From: Streptomyces sp. DH24
GTDB lineage: Bacteria > Actinomycetota > Actinomycetes > Streptomycetales > Streptomycetaceae
Assembly: GCF_029813775.1 (NCBI RefSeq)
Contig: NZ_JARVKW010000036.1
Location: forward strand, 1 to 64,000
DNA: 64,000 bases
Direction of reading: 5' to 3'
Shown here piece after piece: positions 6,973 through 14,415 of this stretch. The translations under genes and the position numbers were made by a program. Position 1 is the stretch's first letter; the number at the start of each line of letters is the position of its first letter. The notes beneath the pieces are model-generated. The model ran no database searches. It was not told where the DNA came from and worked only from the letters and a program-made list of their open reading frames with translations.

Positions 6973-7743
6973 TCAGGGGGCCGCGCCGGGAACGGGCAGG
7001 GTGCACCACTGGGGCAGCCTGGACCACACGTCGGGCGTGTAGAAGTGCCCGCCGGGCAGCTCGACCGCCTGGAACGCGCCCTCCGTCAGGGGCCGCCAGT
7101 GCCGCTCGACATCGGCGAAGGGCGCGGCGTCCTCGGTCCCGTACAGCACCCGCAGCGGCATCGACACCCGCGAGCCCTCGGCGAACCGGTAGGACTCCGA
7201 CACCGCGAGGTCGGCGCGCAGCAGATCCACCGCGATCTTGACGAGCTCCGGTTCGTTGGCGACCACCGCGGACATCTGCCCGAGGTCGCGCATCCACCGC
7301 ACGAGAGCTTCCTCGCTGTCGTCGGAGCGCGGGACGGTGGTGCGCACCTCGTGGCGCTTGCCCGGCGCCACGCCGCCCGACACGACCAGCGCCGACGGCA
7401 CGGCGAGGCCGAGACGTTCGAGCTCCGCGGCCGTCTCGAAGGCCACCCACGACCCCATGCTGTGACCGAACAGGATGTACGGACGGTCGGCGAGGCACCG
7501 GACGGCCGCCCGCACCACGTCGTCGCGCAGGTCGGTCCAGTCGCGGGCGAACGGGGTGTTGAACCGGGACTCCCGGCCGGGGTAGCAGATCAGCGCCAGT
7601 TCCGTGTCGTCCGGCAGGACGTCCGCCCACTGCCGGAACGGCGCCGTGCCGCCACCGCAGTAGCTCAGGCACACCAGTACCCGCTCGGCGTGCGGCCGCG
7701 GCCGCGGCCGGTGCACGGCGGCACCGGCCTCCGTCTGTACCAT
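6973..7743 (-). CDS. Type II thioesterase (NRPS/PKS editing)
   Basis: A 256-residue external thioesterase of the GrsT/RifR type. It has LVCLSYCGGGTAPFRQWAD at the start (oxyanion region), the nucleophile elbow FGHSMGSW with catalytic Ser, an Asp in YGTEDAA and the catalytic His in LPGGHFYTP. These enzymes hydrolyse wrongly loaded acyl groups from carrier proteins. ATG at 7743 has a GAGGG five bases upstream; another in-frame ATG at 7755 is possible. It follows the MbtH gene by about 20 bases in the same direction, a common NRPS pairing. The NRPS itself is not in the window. Confidence 0.9.
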   Translation of the reverse strand: MVQTEAGAAVHRPRPRPHAERVLVCLSYCGGGTAPFRQWADVLPDDTELALICYPGRESRFNTPFARDWTDLRDDVVRAAVRCLADRPYILFGHSMGSWVAFETAAELERLGLAVPSALVVSGGVAPGKRHEVRTTVPRSDDSEEALVRWMRDLGQMSAVVANEPELVKIAVDLLRADLAVSESYRFAEGSRVSMPLRVLYGTEDAAPFADVERHWRPLTEGAFQAVELPGGHFYTPDVWSRLPQWCTLPVPGAAP

Positions 7744-7762
7744 CGTCGCCCTCATCACCGGC

Positions 7763-7981
7763 CTACTTGGCGCCTTCCATCTGGCGGACCAGGCTGAGCG
7801 GACGCATGTCGGTCCAGTGCTCGTTGACGTAGTCCAGGCAGGCCTGCCTGCTGTCCTCGCCGTACACCACGGTCCAGCCCGCCGGGACCTCGGCGAACGC
7901 CGGCCACAGCGAGTGCTGGCCCTCGTCGTTGACCAGCACACGGTACTGGGCGTCGTTGTCCTCGAAAGGATTGGTGCTCAT
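7763..7981 (-). CDS. MbtH-family protein
   Basis: A 72-residue MbtH-like protein with the family pattern NPFED, then LVNDEGQHSLWPAFAEVPAGW, and CLDYVNEHWTDMRP. MbtH proteins bind NRPS adenylation domains and are needed for their solubility or activity. The start ATG at 7981 has GGAGAG upstream. It is first in a two-gene leftward unit with the type II thioesterase. Its presence says that an adenylation-domain enzyme is encoded nearby, most likely left of the window. The KS/ACP genes then probably make an acyl starter or side chain for a peptide; that is inference. Confidence 0.93.
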   Translation of the reverse strand: MSTNPFEDNDAQYRVLVNDEGQHSLWPAFAEVPAGWTVVYGEDSRQACLDYVNEHWTDMRPLSLVRQMEGAK

Positions 7982-8437
7982 CGTCCACTCTCCAAGCAAG
8001 GTCGCTTTTCGTTCCCTGACCGGCGTCGTCAGGCGCTGTACTGCCCGACCACGGGCAGTGTTTTCCCTGTGAAACCGAGGAATTCGTCCGGACGCTTCAC
8101 CCCTCGGCAATGGCGGACCGGGAGTACCCCGGTTTCCGCGCCGCGACGTCCATTCGCCCGGTTTCCGCGATCACAACAAATGCCGGAACTCGCGCTTGTG
8201 CATCCTGCCCCCACGTGTGGTCATTCCACGGCAGAACCCGACCACAAAACCGCCGTACCACGCACGCTACCGACCCTCAAGTCGCCCTCCCCCAGGGCTT
8301 TCAGCAACCTGCACGGCACACGGGGGCCGTCACCTGTCGCGGCCTGTAGCCGAACCGTTGCCGTTCCATCGGAAGTCCCCCACAGCGACCGCATAGTGTG
8401 TGGGCCGTTCCGTTCCACATCAGGGGGAGTCAGCACC
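7982..8437. other. Intergenic region between cluster edge and core
   Basis: This 456-bp divergent gap between mbtH and the first lipoprotein gene is visibly less GC-rich than its surroundings. It has no convincing coding region and no tRNA. It must hold the promoters for both sides and is the likely right boundary of the biosynthetic cluster. I see no integrase, att-like repeat or insertion sequence in it. Confidence 0.6.
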
Positions 8438-9658
8438 ATGCGTTCCATACGGCCGTCCTTCGCACCACCCCGGGGAAGCGGCGGTCGCCGCCGGACCTCT
8501 CCCGTCCTGGGCGCGCTCGCCCTCGCCTCGGCTCTCGTGCTCACCGCCACGGCCTGCGAGTCGGGCGACGCCGACGCCGGCGGCCCGGCCACGGCTTCCG
8601 CCGCCGCCGACGACGGGAAGATCAAGATCCCGGACGATCTGCGGGACCGTCTCAAGGAACACGGCATCGACCTCGACAAGTGGAGGGACGGCGCCTGGAA
8701 GAACTGGGACAAGGACGACTGGCTGCGCGAGGCGCAGGACTACGTCAACCCCATCATCGAGGACCTGTGGGACCCGGACCGCATGCGGGACGCCGAGGAA
8801 CCGGACCAGAGCGTCGACGACGGTGACCTCTCCGGCGACCAGGGGGTCACCGACCCCGAGCCGAAGCCGGTGCGGGCGCGGGCCGTCCAGCCGTCGTACC
8901 ACGCGAGTGCCCCCACCGCGGGCAAGGTGTTCTTCGACTCCCCCGAGGGCACGATGGTCTGCTCCGCGACCGTCGTCGCCGACCCGGCCAACCCCGGCAA
9001 GTCCAACATGGTGTGGACGGCCGGACACTGCGTGCACGCCGGCAAGAAGGGCGGCTGGTACCGCAACATCGCCTTCGTACCGTCGTACAACGACGCGGGC
9101 AGGTCGGCGCAGGAACAGCAGGACGCCACCAAGGAGGAGGTCGCTCCCTACGGCGTCTGGTGGGGCGACTGGGCGCAGACCTCCGACCAGTGGATCGAGC
9201 AGGGCGGCGCGACCGGCGGGGACGGCGCCCCGTACGACTTCGCGGTCATCCACGTGACGCCGGAGAAGGGCAGCGGTGGCAAGTCGCTTGAGGAGACGGT
9301 CGGTTCGGCCCTCCCGGTGGACTTCGGGGCCCCGGCCGTCCCGGAGATCGAGAGCCTGACGGCGACCGGCTACCCGGCGGCGCCGCCGTACGACGGCCAG
9401 AAGATGTACCAGTGCCAGGACACGCCGGGCCGGCTGTCGCTGAACGCCTCCGACCCGACGATGTACCGCATCGGCTGCACCATGACCGCCGGTTCGTCCG
9501 GCGGCGGCTGGGTCGGCACCGGCCCGGACGGCAAGCCGGCGCTGGTGTCCAACACCTCGATCGGCCCGGTGACCGCCGGCTGGCTGGCCGGCCCGCGGCT
9601 CGGCGACGAGGCGAAGGGCGTGTTCGACTCGGTCAGCGAGAAGTTCGCCGGCCGGTAG
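8438..9658 (+). CDS. Trypsin-like serine protease lipoprotein (copy 1)
   Basis: A 406-residue secreted S1-fold protein. The basic N-terminus and hydrophobic stretch end in LTATAC, a lipobox-like site typical of Streptomyces, so it is probably membrane-anchored outside the cell. A Trp/Lys/Asp-rich module (KIPDDLRDRLKEHGIDLDKW and following, about 65-130) precedes the catalytic domain. Triad residues are seen: His in WTAGHCVHAG, Asp in YDFAVIH and Ser in TAGSSGGGW. ATG 8438 has GGGGGAG upstream. The next gene is a close paralogue, so the pair is a tandem duplication. Substrate unknown. Confidence 0.85.
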   Translation: MRSIRPSFAPPRGSGGRRRTSPVLGALALASALVLTATACESGDADAGGPATASAAADDGKIKIPDDLRDRLKEHGIDLDKWRDGAWKNWDKDDWLREAQDYVNPIIEDLWDPDRMRDAEEPDQSVDDGDLSGDQGVTDPEPKPVRARAVQPSYHASAPTAGKVFFDSPEGTMVCSATVVADPANPGKSNMVWTAGHCVHAGKKGGWYRNIAFVPSYNDAGRSAQEQQDATKEEVAPYGVWWGDWAQTSDQWIEQGGATGGDGAPYDFAVIHVTPEKGSGGKSLEETVGSALPVDFGAPAVPEIESLTATGYPAAPPYDGQKMYQCQDTPGRLSLNASDPTMYRIGCTMTAGSSGGGWVGTGPDGKPALVSNTSIGPVTAGWLAGPRLGDEAKGVFDSVSEKFAGR

Positions 9659-9740
9659 GCGCCCGCCCGGCCGGCGCCGGGCCAACCACCACCGCACCAA
9701 CCACAGCAATCACGCACGCTCCAACGGGGGTCATCTCACG

Positions 9741-10946
9741 ATGCGTTCCACACGTACGTCCGTCGCCACCGGGCGCGGGCGGCGCTCCGTCCTCGCCGCC
9801 ACCGGGCTCGTCGCGGCCCTGGCGCTCACCGCGACCGCCTGCGGCGGCTCGCAGGACTCGGCGAGCGACAGGCCCGACGCCACCACCTCGCAGGCCGCCG
9901 ACACCGGTGACGGCAAGGCCGAGGTCCCGGCCGGTCTCGCCGACCGGCTCAAGGAGCACGGGATCGACGCCGAGCAGTGGAAGGACGGCGGCTGGAAGGA
10001 CTGGGACAAGGACAAGTGGCTCAGTGAGGCCAAGGACTTCGTCAACCCGGTGATCGAGGGCCTGTGGAAGCCCGAGAGGATGAAGTCCGCGAAGGAGGCC
10101 GACAAGACGATCTCCACGAAGGACGCCTCGGCGGACCAGGGTGTCAGCGACCCGGACCCGGCGCCCGTCGAGGCCACCGCCGAGAAGACGCCGTACCACG
10201 ACCACGCGGCCGCCGTCGGCAAGGTGTTCTTCGACGGCCCGCAGGGCGCGATGGTCTGCTCCGGCACGGTCGTCAAGGACGTCAACCACCCGGGCAGGTC
10301 CAACCTGGTGTGGACGGCCGGCCACTGCGTGCACGCCGGTGGCGACGGCGGCTGGTACCGCAACATCGTCTTCGTGCCGGCGTACAACGACCTCGGCAAG
10401 TCCGAGGCGGAGCTCGGCAACGCGAACTCCGTCGAGATCGCCCCGTACGGCAACTGGTGGGCGGACTGGGCCTCCACGTCGAACGGCTGGATCAAGGGCG
10501 GTTCGGAGACGGGCGGCGCGGGTGCCGCCTACGACTATGCCGTGCTGCACGTGAAGCCGGAGCAGGGCGCCAAGTCCCTGGAGGAGACGGTCGGCGCCGC
10601 GCTGGACGTCGACTTCACCGCCCCGTCGGCCACCGAGTCCGGGCAGATGGGCGCGTGGGGCTACCCGGCCGCGCCGCCGTACAACGGTCTGAAGATGTTC
10701 AAGTGCATCGACCGGCCCGGTCGATTCTCGCTGAGCCCGAGCCTGCCGACGATGTACCGCATCGGCTGCTCGATGACCGGCGGCTCGTCCGGCGGCGGCT
10801 GGTTCCGGGTGGTGGACGGCGAGACCAGGCTGGTCTCCAACACGTCGATCGGCCCGGCCGACAACACCTGGCTCGCCGGCCCCCAACTGGGCCGCGACGC
10901 GGAGTCGTTGTACCAGAACATGAGCAAGACCTACGGCGGCCGGTGA
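9741..10946 (+). CDS. Trypsin-like serine protease lipoprotein (copy 2)
   Basis: A 401-residue paralogue of the preceding gene with the same architecture. It has a lipobox-like LTATAC after a basic, hydrophobic signal, the same N-terminal module (AGLADRLKEHGIDAEQWKDG), then an S1 domain with His (WTAGHCVHAG), Asp (YDYAVLH) and Ser (TGGSSGGGW). The two copies are 82 bp apart and read in the same direction. Divergence is spread along the whole length rather than concentrated in the signal or linker, which suggests an old duplication with both copies kept functional. The pair ends at a strong bidirectional terminator before hflX. Confidence 0.85.
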   Translation: MRSTRTSVATGRGRRSVLAATGLVAALALTATACGGSQDSASDRPDATTSQAADTGDGKAEVPAGLADRLKEHGIDAEQWKDGGWKDWDKDKWLSEAKDFVNPVIEGLWKPERMKSAKEADKTISTKDASADQGVSDPDPAPVEATAEKTPYHDHAAAVGKVFFDGPQGAMVCSGTVVKDVNHPGRSNLVWTAGHCVHAGGDGGWYRNIVFVPAYNDLGKSEAELGNANSVEIAPYGNWWADWASTSNGWIKGGSETGGAGAAYDYAVLHVKPEQGAKSLEETVGAALDVDFTAPSATESGQMGAWGYPAAPPYNGLKMFKCIDRPGRFSLSPSLPTMYRIGCSMTGGSSGGGWFRVVDGETRLVSNTSIGPADNTWLAGPQLGRDAESLYQNMSKTYGGR

Positions 10947-10985
10947 CCGCCCGGCACCGTCCGCGGCGGCCGTGACCGCGGCACG

Positions 10986-11030
10986 CGAGAAGGCCCGCTC
11001 CCTGCGCTCGGCAGGGGGCGGGCCTTCTCG
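10986..11030. terminator. 20-bp stem bidirectional terminator
   Basis: Arms at 10986-11005 and 11011-11030 pair over 20 bp with one G-U and a 5-nt loop. The element lies between the protease gene and the convergent hflX. Confidence 0.92.
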
Positions 11031-11051
11031 TCGTCCGGTGGGTCCGGCCGG

Positions 11052-12545
11052 TCAGGCCAGCGGCGCCGGAGCGTACGGCGTGAGGTCCGCCGCCAGCTCC
11101 TCGTGCACCCGCGCCTTGAGCAGGGTGCCCTCCGGGGTGTGCTCCTCGGAGATCACCTCGCCCTCGTCGTGGGCGCGCGCGACCAGCTTGCCGTGCGTGT
11201 ACGGCACGAGGGCCTCGATCTCGACCGACGGGCGCGGCAGCTCGTTGTCGATCAGGGCGAGCAGTTCCTCGATGCCCTGGCCGGTGCGGGCCGACACCGC
11301 GATCGAGCGCTTCTCGATCCGCATCAGCCGCTGGAGCGTCAGCGGGTCGGCCGCGTCGGCCTTGTTGATCACGACGATCTCGGGAACGCCGGTGGCGCCG
11401 ACGTCCGTGATCACCTCGCGCACGGCGGCCAGCTGCTCCTCCGGGTCGGGGTGCGAACCGTCCACCACGTGCAGGATCAGGTCGGAGTCGCCGACCTCCT
11501 CCATCGTGGAGCGGAACGCCTCGACCAGGTGGTGCGGCAGATGGCGGACGAAGCCGACGGTGTCGGCCAGCGTGTAGAGCCGTCCGCTCGGCGTCTCGGC
11601 CCGGCGCACGGTCGGGTCCAGGGTCGCGAACAGGGCGTTCTCGACCAGGACGCCCGCGCCCGTGAGGCGGTTGAGCAGCGAGGACTTGCCCGCGTTGGTG
11701 TAGCCGGCGATGGCCACCGACGGCACCTTGTTGCGACGGCGCTCCTGGCGCTTGATGTCGCGGCCGGTCTTCATGTCCGCGATCTCCCGGCGCATCTTCG
11801 CCATCTTCTCGCGGATCCGGCGCCGGTCCGTCTCGATCTTGGTCTCACCGGGGCCACGGGTGGCGAGGCCGCCGCCCTTGCCGCCGCCCATCTGCCGGGA
11901 CAGCGACTGACCCCAGCCGCGCAGCCTCGGCAGCATGTACTGCATCTGCGCGAGCGCCACCTGCGCCTTGCCCTCCCGGGACTTGGCGTGCTGGGCGAAG
12001 ATGTCCAGGATCAGGGCCGTACGGTCGATGACCTTGACCTTGACGACGTCCTCGAGGTGGATCAGCTGGCCCGGGCTCAGCTCACCGTCGCAGATGACGG
12101 TGTCCGCGCCCGTCTCGATCACGATGTCGCGCAGCTCGACGGCCTTGCCGGAGCCGATGTAGGTCGCCGCGTCGGGCTCGCTGCGCCGCTGGATCACGCC
12201 GTCGAGCACGAGGGCGCCCGCGGTCTCCGCGAGGGCGGCGAGCTCCGCGAGGGAGTTGTCGGCGTCGCGCGCGGTTCCCGTGGTCCAGACGCCGACGAGC
12301 ACGACCCGCTCCAAACGGAGCTGGCGGTACTCGACCTCGGTGACGTCCTCGAGCTCGGTGGAGAGGCCCGCCACGCGGCGCAGAGCCGCGCGCTCGGAGC
12401 GGTCGAGCTGGTCGCCGTCCCGCTCTCCGTCGATCTCGTGGCTCCAGGCGACGTCCTCTTCCATCAGGGCATCGGCCCGAAGACCTTCGGGATAGTCGTG
12501 CGCGAAGCGCTTGGTGTCCTGGGAAGGGGAAGAAGAGGAGGTCAT
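11052..12545 (-). CDS. hflX: GTPase HflX
   Basis: A 497-residue ribosome-associated GTPase. HflX binds the 50S subunit and splits stalled or heat-damaged ribosomes. The N-terminal nucleotide-binding domain (about 80-190, YIGSGKAVEL) is followed by a helical linker with the diagnostic GGGKGGGLATRGPGETKIETD (about 220-240). The G domain follows, with P-loop GYTNAGKSS (281-289), switch/G3 DTVGFV and G4 NKAD. An acidic 60-residue N-terminal extension is seen, as in other actinobacteria. ATG 12545 follows a GA-rich leader. It is the last gene of the leftward core run. Confidence 0.95.
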   Translation of the reverse strand: MTSSSSPSQDTKRFAHDYPEGLRADALMEEDVAWSHEIDGERDGDQLDRSERAALRRVAGLSTELEDVTEVEYRQLRLERVVLVGVWTTGTARDADNSLAELAALAETAGALVLDGVIQRRSEPDAATYIGSGKAVELRDIVIETGADTVICDGELSPGQLIHLEDVVKVKVIDRTALILDIFAQHAKSREGKAQVALAQMQYMLPRLRGWGQSLSRQMGGGKGGGLATRGPGETKIETDRRRIREKMAKMRREIADMKTGRDIKRQERRRNKVPSVAIAGYTNAGKSSLLNRLTGAGVLVENALFATLDPTVRRAETPSGRLYTLADTVGFVRHLPHHLVEAFRSTMEEVGDSDLILHVVDGSHPDPEEQLAAVREVITDVGATGVPEIVVINKADAADPLTLQRLMRIEKRSIAVSARTGQGIEELLALIDNELPRPSVEIEALVPYTHGKLVARAHDEGEVISEEHTPEGTLLKARVHEELAADLTPYAPAPLA

Positions 12546-12776
12546 TGGGTCCTTACGTCGATGGGGCTCTACACGTCACAACGCACGAGTACCCGGGGAG
12601 ATTCCCGCGACCCGTGAGGCGCGGTCCGGGCCGCGCCGCGACCTGACGATGGTCGCACGGAACGGCCCGTCTCGTCACCGTGTTATCCGCCGGGCGTTTC
12701 CCGGTCTGCGCGCCGCGTCGCGCCCGGTGACCGGCTCTCCGCCGGTGCTGTCGTCAGGCGGTGCGACGCCGTGCCG

Positions 12777-14255
12777 TCACCGGGTGGGCGCGGCGCTCTT
12801 CCAGTCGGGGTGGCCGGGCATGGGCGGGGTCTTCTCGCCGTACAGCCAGCCCTGGAAGAAGCCGTGCAGGTCGCGTCCGGCGATGTCCGAGGCCAGCCGG
12901 ACGAAGTCGGCGGTGCTCGCGGTGCCGTCCTTGTGCGCGGTGACCCAGACCCGCTCCAGGCGTTCGAAGGCGGGGCGGCCGATCTCCTGGCGCAGCGCGT
13001 ACAGCACGAGCGCGGCGCCGTCGTAGACGTTCGGGCGGAAGATGCTGGTCTTCCGGCCGGGGTCGGGCGCCTTGGGCGCGGCGGGCGGGCCTCCGGCGGC
13101 GCGCCAGCGGTCGGATGCGCCGTAGGCGGCCTTCATCCGCTCGGCGACGGGCCGGTCCGCCTTCTCCTGCGCGTACAGCGCCTCGTACCAGGTGGCGTGG
13201 CCCTCGTTGAGCCACAGGTCGGACCATCTGCGCGGGCTGACGCTGTTGCCGAACCACTGGTGGGCCAGCTCGTGCACCATGATCGACTCGACGTACCACT
13301 TGGGGTAGGCGGGCTGGGTGAACAGCTCGCGCTCGAACAGGGACAGGGTCTGTGTCTCGAGCTCGAAGCCGGTGGAGACGTCCGCCATGAGCAGGCCGTA
13401 CGTCTCGAAGGGGTAGCGCCCGACCTTGCTCTCCATCCAGGAGATCTGGTCCGGGGTCTTCTCCAGCCACGGCTCCAGCGCCTCGCGGTGCTTCGTGGGC
13501 ACGACGTCCCGGAGGGGCAGCCCGTGCGGGCCGGTGCGGTGCAGCACCGTGGAGCGGCCGATGGAGACCTGCGCGAGCTCGGTGGCCATGGGGTGCCGGG
13601 TGCGGTAGGTCCACGTGGTCGACCCGCGCGAGCGGTCCGCGCCGGCCGGCAGGCCGTTGGCGACGGCCGTGTAGCCGTCGGGCGCGGTGATCCGGAAGGT
13701 GAACATCGCCTTGTCGGAGGGGTGGTCGTTGCACGGGAAGACCAGGTGGGCGACGTCGGCCTGGTTGGCCATGGCCAGGCCGTCCTTGGTGCGCAGCCAG
13801 CCGCCCTCGCGCCCCGAGCCGTAGACGGGGTCGCTGGTGTGCCGCACGGTGATCCGCGTCCAGCTGCCCTGCGGCAGCGGGTCGTGCGGCGTGACGACGA
13901 GGTCCTCGCCGGCGGTGGCGAACGTGGCGGGCTCGCCGTCGACCTCGACGGACTCCACCTCACTGTGCGCGAAGTCGAGGTTCACGCGGTTCAGCGCGGT
14001 CGTCGTCCAGGCGTCGATGGTGGTGACGGCCTTCAGCGGCTTGTCGTTGGCGCCGGAGTACGTCAGGGCCAGGTCGTACGACGCCACGTCGTAGCCCGGG
14101 TTGCCCAGGTGCGGGAAGAGGCGGTCGCCGACGCCCAGCGGTTCGGCGGGGGCGCTCGCGGCGACGAGGCAGACGGCGACGGCGGAGGCGAGCAGCGCCG
14201 CGGACGTCCGCCGGCGGCGGGAGCGCGGAGCCTGGTGGCGGGGGGTGAGCAGCAT
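12777..14255 (-). CDS. Secreted M1-family metallopeptidase
   Basis: A 492-residue gluzincin aminopeptidase-like protein with an N-terminal signal (RRRR then a hydrophobic run and cleavage near APAEP, about residue 38). The zinc site is HELAHQWFG (328-336) plus Glu351 in NEGHA, 18 residues on. The exopeptidase GAMEN motif is replaced by GFELE (about 296-300), as in a bacterial subfamily, so true aminopeptidase activity needs testing. It lacks the large C-terminal domain of full M1 aminopeptidases, so it is a short form. It follows rshA by 160 bp, probably as its own unit. Confidence 0.88.
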   Translation of the reverse strand: MLLTPRHQAPRSRRRRTSAALLASAVAVCLVAASAPAEPLGVGDRLFPHLGNPGYDVASYDLALTYSGANDKPLKAVTTIDAWTTTALNRVNLDFAHSEVESVEVDGEPATFATAGEDLVVTPHDPLPQGSWTRITVRHTSDPVYGSGREGGWLRTKDGLAMANQADVAHLVFPCNDHPSDKAMFTFRITAPDGYTAVANGLPAGADRSRGSTTWTYRTRHPMATELAQVSIGRSTVLHRTGPHGLPLRDVVPTKHREALEPWLEKTPDQISWMESKVGRYPFETYGLLMADVSTGFELETQTLSLFERELFTQPAYPKWYVESIMVHELAHQWFGNSVSPRRWSDLWLNEGHATWYEALYAQEKADRPVAERMKAAYGASDRWRAAGGPPAAPKAPDPGRKTSIFRPNVYDGAALVLYALRQEIGRPAFERLERVWVTAHKDGTASTADFVRLASDIAGRDLHGFFQGWLYGEKTPPMPGHPDWKSAAPTR

Positions 14256-14415
14256 GCCCCACCGCTATCAGCGCACGCGCGCGTGGCGTCGGCGGCGCGC
14301 GACCACCCCACTCGAACGGGTAGCCCGGGGGCGCCGGCCGGGCCGCACCGGCCCCGCTCGCGTCCGCCGGGGCCGAACGCGGGCCGGCTCACGCCCGTGC
14401 GCGCCCGGGTCCGGC

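Noticed and set aside
7982..8437. Integration site or mobile element at the cluster edge
   Set aside because: No tRNA, integrase, transposase or terminal repeats are visible.
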